Source of the DNA: an uncultured Oscillospiraceae bacterium
GTDB taxonomy: Bacteria > Bacillota > Clostridia > Oscillospirales > Oscillospiraceae
Direction: 5' to 3'
Assembly (NCBI GenBank): GCA_934670025.1
Contig: CAKUOS010000079.1
Coordinates: forward strand, 1 to 5,171
Length of the DNA stretch: 5,171 nucleotides
Positions 1 through 5,171 of this stretch are shown piece after piece (the stretch's first letter is position 1; the number at the start of each line of letters is the position of its first letter). A program made the position numbers and the translations under genes. The notes under the pieces were generated by a model. That model worked only from the letters and a program-made list of their open reading frames with translations, was not told the DNA's origin and ran no database searches.

Positions 1-2
1 AG

Positions 3-70
3 AATAAAAAATTGCCGAACACGTTGAGATGACTGGCTTTTTTGCCATTTCATCTATAGTGTTCGGCAAT
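3..70 (-). terminator. Long hairpin with U-tract, probable terminator of the tRNA-Val gene
   Basis: Positions 11-22 and 59-70 are a perfect 12-bp inverted repeat (ATTGCCGAACAC / GTGTTCGGCAAT). Inside it, 27-32 pairs with 50-55 and 34-37 pairs with 44-47, closing a six-base loop at 38-43. Read on the minus strand, the stem ends in six consecutive T (11 down to 6), then A and TT, as in an intrinsic terminator. On the plus strand no T-run follows, so the direction is clear. It starts only two bases after the encoded CCA of the tRNA. At 60 nt and about 22 bp with internal loops it is much larger than a usual intrinsic terminator, so a small palindromic repeat element that doubles as a terminator is an alternative. 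Confidence 0.7.
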
Positions 71-72
71 CA

Positions 73-149
73 TGGTGGACAGTACAGGACTCGAACCTGT
101 GACCCCATGCACGTCAAGCATGTGCTCATACCAGCTGAGCTAACTGTCC
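73..149 (-). tRNA. tRNA-Val (anticodon GAC)
   Basis: The minus strand folds into a complete cloverleaf. The acceptor stem is GGACAGT (149-143) pairing with ACTGTCC (83-77). The D-arm is GCTC/GAGC with a loop containing GG. The anticodon stem is CATGC/GCATG, and its loop TTGACGT places the anticodon GAC at 113-115. The variable region is five bases, GGGTC. The T-arm is ACAGG/CCTGT around TTCGAGT. The discriminator is A (76) and the CCA end is encoded (73-75). GAC reads the valine codons GUC and GUU, and A73 fits valine tRNAs. Every stem is perfectly paired, so the gene looks functional. It has its own promoter and terminator, so it appears to be a single-gene unit. Confidence 0.97.
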
Positions 150-162
150 ATCAGCGGGATTT

Positions 163-191
163 ATTATAGGGCAGAGCGGGCGATTTGTCAA
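163..191 (-). promoter_or_regulatory. Perfect-consensus housekeeping promoter of tRNA-Val
   Basis: On the minus strand the -35 box is TTGACA (191-186) and the -10 box is TATAAT (168-163), separated by exactly 17 bases. All twelve positions match the sigma-A/sigma-70 consensus. Transcription should start near 156, leaving about seven bases of 5' leader before the mature tRNA at 149. A promoter this strong is typical of stable-RNA genes. Confidence 0.93.
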
Positions 192-195
192 GCTG

Positions 196-220
196 TTTTT
201 TCACGAATTTTTGATTTTTT
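196..220 (-). promoter_or_regulatory. A-tract UP-like element upstream of the tRNA-Val promoter
   Basis: Three A-tracts on the minus strand (T-runs at 196-201, 208-212 and 215-220) sit directly upstream of the -35 box. With a start near 156 they lie at about -41 to -46, -53 to -57 and -60 to -65. This is where the RNA polymerase alpha-subunit C-terminal domains contact UP elements at rRNA and tRNA promoters. The assignment rests on position and composition only. Confidence 0.6.
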
Positions 221-248
221 CCGCGCGCATGGTGCGCGCGGATTTTTT
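221..248 (+). terminator. GC-rich hairpin with plus-strand U-tract, purpose unclear
   Basis: CCGCGCGCA (221-229) and TGCGCGCGG (233-241) form a perfect 9-bp stem with a TGG loop, followed on the plus strand by ATTTTTT (242-248). This is a good intrinsic terminator shape for plus-strand transcription, yet no plus-strand gene lies upstream. On the minus strand, where the ABC operon arrives, the hairpin is followed by A-tracts and not U. It may block antisense transcription into the exporter gene. It may also pause or stabilise the 3' end of the operon mRNA without being a standard terminator. Confidence 0.45.
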
Positions 249-284
249 CGCCCGCGGCGCTGCCCCGAAATCAGCCCGCCGGGG

Positions 285-2000
285 TCACTGCGATACGGTA
301 TACAGGGCGTAAAAATAGCCCTTCTGCGCCATCAGATCATCAAAGGAACCGGATTCGGCGATGCGGCCGTCCTTCAGAACGAGGATGCCGTCAAACCGGC
401 GCAGCGCCGCCTGTTCGAGCGTGTGCGTCACGACGATGCGCGTCACACCGGCAAGATCCAGAATATCGCTCGTGATCTGATGCGCCGTCTGCGCGTCCAG
501 CGCGGCGGTGGCTTCGTCGACCAGCAGGACGGACGCGCGCTTCAAAAGACTGCGCGCAATGGAGATGCGCTGCTTTTCGCCGCCCGACAGGCCGCTGCCG
601 TTTTCACCGCAGAGATAGCCCTCGCCGCGCCCGGCGATCAGCGGCTCCAGCTGCGCGCGCCGGATGGCCTGCGCCAGCTCTTCGGGCGGGAAGCTGCGGA
701 ACATGGTGACGTTGTCGCGGATGGAGGCGTTGAAAACGAACACGTTCTGCTGGATGACCGAAACCGTCTCATACAGGGACTCGGCCGAGACTGTGCGCAG
801 CTCCGTTCCGTCCAGAAGGATGTTCCCGTCATACGCCGTTCCGGGCGCGGTCAGCAGATTCAGAAGCGTCGATTTTCCGCTGCCGCTCGCGCCGACGATC
901 GCGTAGACCTTCCCGGCCTCGAACACCGCGCTGACGCCGCGCAGGATCTCGGTTTCTCCGTCATAGCTGAACCGGACGTCCGCGAACCGGAGCTCGTGCG
1001 TCAGCGGCGCGATCCGGACGCCGTCCGACTGCGGTTCGGACTGCTCCAGCGCGTCCGCGAGCTTGCCGATCAGGCCGCGCGCGGCCTTTCTCGCGGCGAG
1101 AAGCGCCGGGAGCTCCGCGATCGGCTCGATCATGAAGTTCATCAGATTCACAAACAGAATGACCGCGCCCGCCGTCAGGCCCTTTCCGCTCAGCGCCAGA
1201 TACGCGCCGGCCAGAAACACGCCCAGCTGCGCGATGATCCCTGTGACCGCGCCGATCGTGCCCACCAGCGCCTTGAGCCGGCGGCGGCTGAATTTTTCGT
1301 GCTCCAGCGCGCGGTTGCTCTCGGCAAACAGGCGGAGGATCTCCTTTTCCGCGCGGAAGGTCTTGACGACGGAGAAGCCGCCGAGACAGTCGGAGAGCGC
1401 GGCGGTAAAATCACGATTCCGGTCGGAGACGCGCTTTTCCGCGGCTTGCAGCTGCCCGCCCGTCAGCAGCGACGCGATGAGCGGCAGGATCGTCACGCCC
1501 GCGGCGATGGCCGTCATCAAGGGCGAATACCACAGCATCATGCCGAGCGCGCCGAAGAAGGTCACGGCCTTCGTGATGACCGAGAGCTGCTGTGAAAGAT
1601 CGTCGGCCTCGACGCTGGCGGCGTCGTTGGTCAGCGCGGAGAGGTACGCGGCGGTGCTTTCCGCACGGAAGGCGGAGACGCTCTTCTCCGTGAGCTTCTG
1701 AAACGCGAAATCCTTATACTGCCGCATGGCTTTTTCGATGAAGCGCGGCTCCGACGCATATTTCAGCAGCATCAGCGCGGCGCACAGCAGGATAAAACCG
1801 CCCGTGATCCACGCAAGCTGCCCGAGCGGCAGCGCGCCCGGCGTACCGGAGGCTGCGTCGATCAGCTGCTGCATGAGCCACGTCACGATCAGGTTCAGCG
1901 TGCCGCCTGCCAGCGAAGCGAACACAGCCAGTGTAAACATCGGGATATTTCCCCGGTAAAACTGCGCGGTCAGCTGCCGCTTCAGGGACTCATGCTTCAT
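285..2000 (-). CDS. ABC transporter, fused membrane and ATP-binding domains (half-size exporter)
   Basis: This is a 571-residue type IV-fold (MsbA-like) half transporter, expected to dimerise in the cytoplasmic membrane and use ATP to export a substrate. Residues 1-300 are the membrane domain, with hydrophobic segments at roughly 22-46, 62-80, 142-158, 160-180, 246-270 and 276-296. Residues 336-571 are the ATPase domain. It has an A-loop Tyr346, Walker A GASGSGKST (370-378, Lys376), a Q-loop at 417-418, signature LSGGEKQR (471-478), Walker B VLLVDEATA (491-499, Asp495/Glu496), a D-loop at 499-502 and switch His526. All catalytic residues are present and the length is normal for the family. 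The ATG at 2000 has AAGGAG ten bases upstream (2016-2011). The start overlaps the end of the regulator gene by 11 bp, implying translational coupling. No peptidase C39 domain is present. The substrate (peptide, drug or lipid) cannot be deduced, and a homodimer is assumed only because no second ABC gene is next to it. Confidence 0.93.
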   Translation of the reverse strand: MKHESLKRQLTAQFYRGNIPMFTLAVFASLAGGTLNLIVTWLMQQLIDAASGTPGALPLGQLAWITGGFILLCAALMLLKYASEPRFIEKAMRQYKDFAFQKLTEKSVSAFRAESTAAYLSALTNDAASVEADDLSQQLSVITKAVTFFGALGMMLWYSPLMTAIAAGVTILPLIASLLTGGQLQAAEKRVSDRNRDFTAALSDCLGGFSVVKTFRAEKEILRLFAESNRALEHEKFSRRRLKALVGTIGAVTGIIAQLGVFLAGAYLALSGKGLTAGAVILFVNLMNFMIEPIAELPALLAARKAARGLIGKLADALEQSEPQSDGVRIAPLTHELRFADVRFSYDGETEILRGVSAVFEAGKVYAIVGASGSGKSTLLNLLTAPGTAYDGNILLDGTELRTVSAESLYETVSVIQQNVFVFNASIRDNVTMFRSFPPEELAQAIRRAQLEPLIAGRGEGYLCGENGSGLSGGEKQRISIARSLLKRASVLLVDEATAALDAQTAHQITSDILDLAGVTRIVVTHTLEQAALRRFDGILVLKDGRIAESGSFDDLMAQKGYFYALYTVSQ

Positions 2001-3066
2001 CTTCGTCCAGCTCCTTCCACCATGTCAGTAATTCTGCGTCGTCCATGTCGCGCACGGTCTTCCGCACGCCGGTCATGGCCGTCGCGCCAAGATCGTCGTA
2101 GATCCCGGCGGGCTCGCCGCCGCTTACAAAGCGGAGCGCGTCGCCGCGGTAATCCGGTGCGGCGTCGAATTGCGCGGCAAGCGTCTTTGCCTGCCGCAGC
2201 GAAGCGGCCGCTGCGTCGGATTCCCCGCAGTTTTTCTGCGCGGCAGCCAGACACACAAACAGCACGGCGTTGACCTTGTCCAGAAAACACGGCGTTTCGC
2301 CGTCTCTGAGCCCGCCGAGCGTTTCCAGCCCCCACTGCGTCACGGCACGCGCCGCGGCGAAGTCCTGCTGCTTATAATAGACGTTGATATAGCCCACCAC
2401 GATGTTGACAAGATCCGCGCACACGCACAGCAGCGCGTCGGACAAAAACGGCAGCGCCTCCTGCGGCCGGTCGCAGCTGCTTGAGAGCGTCGAGCCGATG
2501 ATATGGCTGTAAAAGCCACCCGCGTTGTGCGTTTTCCAGAGCGAGACGGCCTTGTCCGCCTCGCCGAGCGACAACAGCAGCTGCGCCGTTTCTGCGTAAA
2601 GCACGGTTTCGTTGATCTTCGGGTCCGTGTTCTGCGGCAGCAGCAGCCGCGCCCTGTCCAGCAGCGCAAGCGCGCGGCGCAGCATCGCCTCGTCCGGGGC
2701 CACGATGCCGAACACGCGGTAGAGCGCGGCGCTGCGGTAGACGACATCAAAGTCGTTCGGGTATTTTTGCAGCGCCTTTTCCGCCTCCGCGAGTCCCGCG
2801 CGGTCCTTTTCCACGCGGCAGCGCCGCAGGCGCTCCGCGGCCGTCTGCCGGCGGTTGTCTTTCATCTCATAGCCCAGCAGCACGTCGACCGACGTGTCGA
2901 ACAGGTCCGCCAGCTCGACGATGACCGAAAGCTCCGGTTGGGAAAGCCCCGCCTCCCATTTATAGATCGCGCCGGGCGTAAAGCCGAGCGCTTCCGCCAG
3001 CTGTTCCTGCGTCATGGCGCTTTTCCTGCGGAACGCGCGGATGTTTTCTGCCAGTCTGATCTTCAT
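1990..3066 (-). CDS. XRE-family HTH regulator with C-terminal helical-repeat (TPR-like) region
   Basis: This 358-residue cytoplasmic protein starts with a Cro/C1-type helix-turn-helix at residues 5-65. The core MTQEQLAEALGFTPGAIYKWE (18-38) has its recognition helix at about 30-38 and ends in the usual LADLFDTSVDVLLG. Residues 70-300 are alpha-helical, with repeated helix pairs rich in Ala, Leu and aromatics (about 88-118, 127-142, 155-178, 201-250 and 265-298), as expected for tetratricopeptide-like repeats. The architecture resembles peptide-sensing RRNPP regulators, but no specific family member is recognised. The ATG at 3066 follows AAGGGGG (3080-3074) by seven bases. The gene is first in a two-gene operon with the ABC exporter, which it overlaps by 11 bp, so control of that exporter is the natural inference. 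Two palindromes upstream are candidate binding sites. The ligand is unknown and no small signal-peptide gene is visible nearby. Confidence 0.9.
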   Translation of the reverse strand: MKIRLAENIRAFRRKSAMTQEQLAEALGFTPGAIYKWEAGLSQPELSVIVELADLFDTSVDVLLGYEMKDNRRQTAAERLRRCRVEKDRAGLAEAEKALQKYPNDFDVVYRSAALYRVFGIVAPDEAMLRRALALLDRARLLLPQNTDPKINETVLYAETAQLLLSLGEADKAVSLWKTHNAGGFYSHIIGSTLSSSCDRPQEALPFLSDALLCVCADLVNIVVGYINVYYKQQDFAAARAVTQWGLETLGGLRDGETPCFLDKVNAVLFVCLAAAQKNCGESDAAAASLRQAKTLAAQFDAAPDYRGDALRFVSGGEPAGIYDDLGATAMTGVRKTVRDMDDAELLTWWKELDEDEA

Positions 3067-3086
3067 TCCGATTCCCCCTTGCTTCT

Positions 3087-3115
3087 ATTGTACCGGAAGA
3101 CGCAGGGAAATGGAA
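3087..3115 (-). promoter_or_regulatory. Candidate promoter of the regulator-exporter operon
   Basis: The minus strand carries TACAAT (3092-3087), a good -10 box with five of six consensus bases. The place where a -35 box should stand (about 3110-3115) reads TTCCAT, a poor match to TTGACA. Initiation would fall near 3080, giving a leader of only about 14 bases that begins at the ribosome binding site. The weak -35 and the palindromes just upstream fit a regulated promoter. The exact start is uncertain. Confidence 0.45.
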
Positions 3116-3124
3116 GCGACAAGT

Positions 3125-3139
3125 CATACGAATCGGATG
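3125..3139. promoter_or_regulatory. Candidate operator, promoter-proximal copy (imperfect palindrome)
   Basis: CATACG-AAT-CGGATG is an inverted repeat with 6-bp arms and a 3-bp spacer, differing from perfect symmetry at one position (CGGATG in place of CGTATG). It matches the palindrome at 3148-3164 in design and sequence. Its centre (3132) is 24 bp from that of the other copy (3156) and about 52 bp upstream of the inferred operon start. The XRE regulator is the likeliest binder, by inference from position. Confidence 0.65.
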
Positions 3140-3147
3140 TAAATTAC

Positions 3148-3164
3148 TCATACGAACCGTATGA
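3148..3164. promoter_or_regulatory. Candidate operator, distal copy (perfect palindrome)
   Basis: TCATACG-AAC-CGTATGA is a perfect inverted repeat with 7-bp arms and a 3-bp spacer in AT-richer intergenic DNA. It lies between the terminator of the DUF3810 gene and the regulator promoter, about 76 bp upstream of the inferred start. No U-tract follows on either strand, so it is not a terminator. Its near-identity to the site at 3125-3139 argues for a dimeric DNA-binding protein that occupies both. Confidence 0.7.
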
Positions 3165-3181
3165 ATTTCGCAAGCGCGCAT

Positions 3182-3215
3182 AAAAAACCGCAGCTGCGCG
3201 GCGGCACAGCTGCGG
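3182..3215 (-). terminator. Intrinsic terminator of the DUF3810 gene
   Basis: On the minus strand CCGCAGCTG (3215-3207) and CAGCTGCGG (3196-3188) form a perfect 9-bp stem with a 10-base loop, followed at once by six T (3187-3182). It lies 28 bp downstream of the stop codon of the metalloprotease gene. It therefore separates that gene's transcript from the regulator-exporter operon. Confidence 0.92.
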
Positions 3216-3242
3216 ACTGCATATGGAAAGAACGCCGCGCGC

Positions 3243-4310
3243 TCAGGCTGCGGCCTGTTTGAGATACCACGCGATGAGCAGATCCGCGGCCTCGCCGTAG
3301 CTCTGCACGCCCGATTCCTCGGAGAATGCCTTGAGATACGTGTCGTTGACCTTCTGCGCCGCGTCCTGGATCGTGCCCTCGTACTGCGCGTAATGCGCGT
3401 TGGCCGCGCGGATATCGGCGACGACGCCGTCCGGGAGCGTGGCCCAGATCTCGGCGGCTGCCTGCTTGTCGACCCTGGAGAGCGCGTTGTGGCAGTAGAT
3501 ATACGCGCCGAATGCGCCCGAATAGCGGAAATCATCGTCGTCGGAGGCCATACAGGCCAGATATGCGCAGAAATTCGCCTCGTCCTCGGCGGCGACGGCC
3601 TGCTTGTGCGCCAGCTCGTGGCACATGGTGTAGGGGATCCACGCGGTGTACGTGTCGGGATTGACGCACGCCTCGGCCGTGAAGCAGACGAAGATGCCCG
3701 TCGTGCCGGTCTTGCTGAACAGCTTCCACGAGGCCAGCGGCTTCACCGGCCCCTGCACCGCGTCAAAGGCGTCGTACTGCGCGGCGAGCGCGCCGTAGCC
3801 GTCCGCGGCCTTTGCCGCGAGCTGCGAAAAGGCGGGATAGACAGTCAGACCGTCCGCATCGCGTTCGACGCTGCCGGCGTATTGGCGCGTCTGCGCGGCG
3901 TAGTACGACGTGGCGGCGATCAGCTCCTCTTTGGAATATTCGCGCAGATCCAGGCCCAGCGACGTGCCCACGGACGGCGCGAAGTGGTTCAGGCCCCAGA
4001 GCCCCACGAACGCGAACACGCCGACGCACGCGGCCAGCAGAACGCCCGAGAGCCAGCGCAGGAGACTGTGATGCTTCGTGAACACGCAGATGAGCGTGTA
4101 GAAAAACCACAGCGCGAGCAGCACGGCGAGAATTTCCCACAGCGCGATGGGCAAAAGCCCCGAGACGGAGGAAACGGCGGCCAGCATTTTGCGCGAGAGG
4201 GCAGGGTAGAACGCGAAGACGGCCGCTGGCGCGGCCTTGGCGAAGGCGATCATCAGCCCCGTGAGAACGAGGAAGATCGCAGATAAAATCACTCTTCCGA
4301 TCGATTTCAA
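3243..4310 (-). CDS. DUF3810-family membrane zinc metalloprotease (putative), TTG start
   Basis: With a TTG start at 4310 the protein has 355 residues. Three hydrophobic segments (about 7-26, 52-76 and 86-109) anchor it in the membrane. The remainder is a soluble domain with the zincin motif HELAH at 231-235 (encoded at 3606-3620), then EDEAN at 242-246, whose Glu is a likely third zinc ligand. The pairing of N-terminal membrane segments with HELAH and EDEAN is the hallmark of DUF3810. No substrate is established for the family, so peptidase activity is inferred from the motif. The reading frame is open back to an ATG at 4448, but that start lies upstream of the likely promoter at 4348-4356 and has a low-quality N-terminal extension. 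TTG is preferred because GGAAAGGA (4328-4321) lies ten bases before it. The gene is divergent from glyQS and ends in its own terminator. Confidence 0.85.
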   Translation of the reverse strand: MKSIGRVILSAIFLVLTGLMIAFAKAAPAAVFAFYPALSRKMLAAVSSVSGLLPIALWEILAVLLALWFFYTLICVFTKHHSLLRWLSGVLLAACVGVFAFVGLWGLNHFAPSVGTSLGLDLREYSKEELIAATSYYAAQTRQYAGSVERDADGLTVYPAFSQLAAKAADGYGALAAQYDAFDAVQGPVKPLASWKLFSKTGTTGIFVCFTAEACVNPDTYTAWIPYTMCHELAHKQAVAAEDEANFCAYLACMASDDDDFRYSGAFGAYIYCHNALSRVDKQAAAEIWATLPDGVVADIRAANAHYAQYEGTIQDAAQKVNDTYLKAFSEESGVQSYGEAADLLIAWYLKQAAA

Positions 4311-4320
4311 GTTGGATAAG

Positions 4321-4328
4321 TCCTTTCC
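4321..4328 (-). promoter_or_regulatory. Ribosome binding site that fixes the TTG start of the DUF3810 gene
   Basis: GGAAAGGA on the minus strand ends ten bases before the TTG at 4310. No ATG or GTG is in frame between the predicted transcription start (near 4341) and this TTG. The ATG at 4448 would require a transcript starting inside the glyQS leader region. Confidence 0.65.
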
Positions 4329-4347
4329 GGAAAAAATTGCTCCGCTA

Positions 4348-4356
4348 AGTATAGCA
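4348..4356 (-). promoter_or_regulatory. Extended -10 promoter of the DUF3810 gene
   Basis: The minus strand reads TGCTATACT (4356-4348), an extended -10 element (TGn plus TATACT). No good -35 box lies at 16-18 bases upstream, only T-rich DNA (around 4370-4376), which is common for extended -10 promoters. Initiation near 4341 leaves a leader of about 30 bases that includes the ribosome binding site. Confidence 0.65.
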
Positions 4357-4404
4357 CATCCGGGCGAAAAACAAAACACATTCCTGTAATTTTTTGCGGT
4401 GCGG

Positions 4405-4432
4405 TTGACTTTGCGGCGGATATCATTATAAT
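4405..4432 (+). promoter_or_regulatory. Housekeeping promoter of glyQS
   Basis: TTGACT (4405-4410) and TATAAT (4427-4432) are spaced by 16 bases and match the consensus at eleven of twelve positions. Transcription should begin near 4439, giving a 5' leader of about 47 bases. The promoter is divergent from that of the DUF3810 gene, with predicted starts about 100 bp apart. Confidence 0.85.
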
Positions 4433-4449
4433 AATAGGATAATATCATA

Positions 4450-4463
4450 GATCGATTGCGATC
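4450..4463 (+). other. Small stem-loop in the glyQS leader
   Basis: GATCG (4450-4454) pairs with CGATC (4459-4463) around an ATTG loop. Five base pairs is modest, and no U-tract follows. It may be incidental or may affect mRNA stability. It is the only secondary structure seen in the short leader. Confidence 0.3.
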
Positions 4464-4472
4464 GGAACGTCT

Positions 4473-4477
4473 GGAGG
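4473..4477 (+). promoter_or_regulatory. Shine-Dalgarno site choosing the glyQS start
   Basis: GGAGG lies nine bases before the ATG at 4487 and twelve before the next in-frame ATG at 4490. An out-of-frame ATG at 4483 is only five bases away and opens a six-codon frame (MYDEKQ) ending at 4503. Spacing favours 4487 for glyQS. Confidence 0.7.
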
Positions 4478-4486
4478 ACGAGATGT

Positions 4487-5171
4487 ATGATGAAAAACAG
4501 TGAAAAATCCATGGACAAGATCATCGCCCTGTGTAAAAACCGCGGCTTCGTGTTTGCCGGCTCCGAGATCTACGGCGGTCTGGCCAACAGCTGGGACTAC
4601 GGTCCGCTCGGCGTGGAATTCAAGAACAACGTCAAAAAGGCGTGGCTGAAAAAGTTCGTGCAGGAGAGCCCGTACAACGTCGGCCTCGACGCGGCGATCA
4701 TCATGAACCCGCAGACCTGGATCACGACCGGCCACGTGTCGAGCTTCTCCGACCCGCTGCTCGACTGCAAGGCCTGCAAGGCCCGTCACCGCGCGGACAA
4801 GCTCATCTCCGCCGAGCATCACGAGGTCAACGTCGACGCCATGACGTTTGAGGAGATGGACAAGTTCATCGCCGAGCATGAGGACATCGTCTGCCCCGTC
4901 TGCGGCAAGCACGACTTTACCCCCATCCGCAAGTTTAACCTGATGTTCAAGACGGCCATCGGCGTGACCGAGGACTCGTCCTCGACGTGCTATCTGCGGC
5001 CCGAGACGGCGCAGGGCATCTTCGTGAACTTCGCCAACATCCAGCGCACCACGCGCCGCAAGCTGCCGTTCGGCGTCTGCCAGGTCGGCAAGGCGTTCCG
5101 CAACGAGATCACCCCGGGCAACTTCACCTTCCGCACCCGCGAGTTCGAGCAGATGGAGTGCGAGTTCTTCT
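4487..5171 (+). CDS. glyQS: Glycine--tRNA ligase, single-chain alpha2 class II type (5' part, runs off the window)
   Basis: The enzyme charges tRNA-Gly with glycine using ATP (EC 6.1.1.14) in the cytoplasm. The first 228 residues are present and the frame is open at the right edge. The family's usual length is about 450-500 residues or more, so roughly half is here. Near the start is FAGSEIYGG, then WDYGPLG, a hallmark of alpha2 GlyRS. Two cysteine pairs, CKAC (94-97) and CPVC (136-139), form a likely structural zinc site. RPETAQG (171-177) is a GlyRS active-site signature. Class II motif 2 runs from FRNE (204-207) to REFEQME (218-224), with Arg205 and Glu207 expected to contact ATP. These features identify the alpha2 enzyme and exclude the unrelated GlyQ/GlyS alpha2beta2 pair. 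Three ATG codons crowd the start (4483, 4487 and 4490). The out-of-frame one is rejected, and 4487 has the best spacing. No T-box precedes the gene. Confidence 0.96.
   Translation, partial: MMKNSEKSMDKIIALCKNRGFVFAGSEIYGGLANSWDYGPLGVEFKNNVKKAWLKKFVQESPYNVGLDAAIIMNPQTWITTGHVSSFSDPLLDCKACKARHRADKLISAEHHEVNVDAMTFEEMDKFIAEHEDIVCPVCGKHDFTPIRKFNLMFKTAIGVTEDSSSTCYLRPETAQGIFVNFANIQRTTRRKLPFGVCQVGKAFRNEITPGNFTFRTREFEQMECEFF

Noticed and set aside
829..835. A single TCATACG half-site inside the ABC gene, resembling the operator arms
   Set aside because: It lacks the inverted partner arm and lies within conserved coding sequence, so it is best explained by chance.
423..1595. A 390-codon open frame on the plus strand across the ABC gene
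   Set aside because: It is antisense to a clearly functional ABC exporter. Its product is rich in Arg, Gln and Asp with no domain, as expected from the complement of a G+C-rich gene, and it has no promoter or ribosome binding site.
2503..3183. A 226-codon plus-strand open frame covering the regulator's start and the operator region
   Set aside because: It is a shadow of the regulator gene. Its end runs through the palindromes and the intergenic region, and it has no support of its own.
3393..4286. A 297-codon open frame on the plus strand across the DUF3810 gene
   Set aside because: It is a composition-driven shadow rich in Arg, Gly and Glu, opposite a gene with an intact zinc motif.
4433..4486. 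A possible T-box riboswitch upstream of glyQS
   Set aside because: Glycyl-tRNA synthetase genes in Bacillota are often T-box controlled, but the inferred leader is only about 47 bases. It lacks the conserved T-box sequence and a terminator.
4445..4912. A 155-codon minus-strand open frame opposite the start of glyQS
   Set aside because: It is antisense to unmistakable GlyRS sequence and has no recognisable domain or start signal.

Overview
The window looks like ordinary chromosome from a G+C-rich, low-redundancy bacterium, most likely a member of the Bacillota (class Clostridia, Oscillospirales-like). Three things point that way. The promoters are consensus housekeeping (sigma-A/sigma-70) type and the ribosome binding sites are strong. 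The DUF3810 membrane metalloprotease and the XRE-plus-helical-repeat regulator are protein types common in Clostridia. Glycyl-tRNA synthetase is of the single-chain alpha2 type. The genus cannot be fixed from this sequence. No transposase, phage gene, CRISPR array or other sign of an accessory island is visible.

Layout, left to right. Positions 3-70 hold a long hairpin ending in a U-tract, which is the probable terminator of the minus-strand tRNA-Val(GAC) gene at 73-149. That tRNA has a perfect-consensus promoter (163-191) and an A-tract UP-like element (196-220). A GC-rich hairpin at 221-241 follows. Then come two overlapping minus-strand genes: an XRE-family regulator with a C-terminal helical-repeat region (1990-3066) and a half-size ABC exporter (285-2000), which overlap by 11 bp. 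Upstream of the regulator are two matching palindromes (3125-3139 and 3148-3164), then a clear intrinsic terminator (3182-3215). That terminator ends the next minus-strand gene, a DUF3810 membrane metalloprotease (3243-4310, TTG start). A 176-bp divergent intergenic region carries one promoter for the metalloprotease and one for glyQS. The 5' part of glyQS (glycine--tRNA ligase) runs off the right edge on the plus strand.

How the genes work together. The regulator and exporter form a tight, translationally coupled pair. The doublet palindrome upstream of a promoter with a poor -35 box suggests that the regulator controls its own operon, with the exporter as the effector output; the exporter's substrate is unknown. 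The metalloprotease is a separate transcription unit. The tRNA-Val and glyQS are housekeeping translation genes. The most interesting parts are the doublet operator with its regulator-exporter module, the oversized tRNA terminator, and the apparent lack of a minus-strand terminator between the ABC operon and the tRNA.
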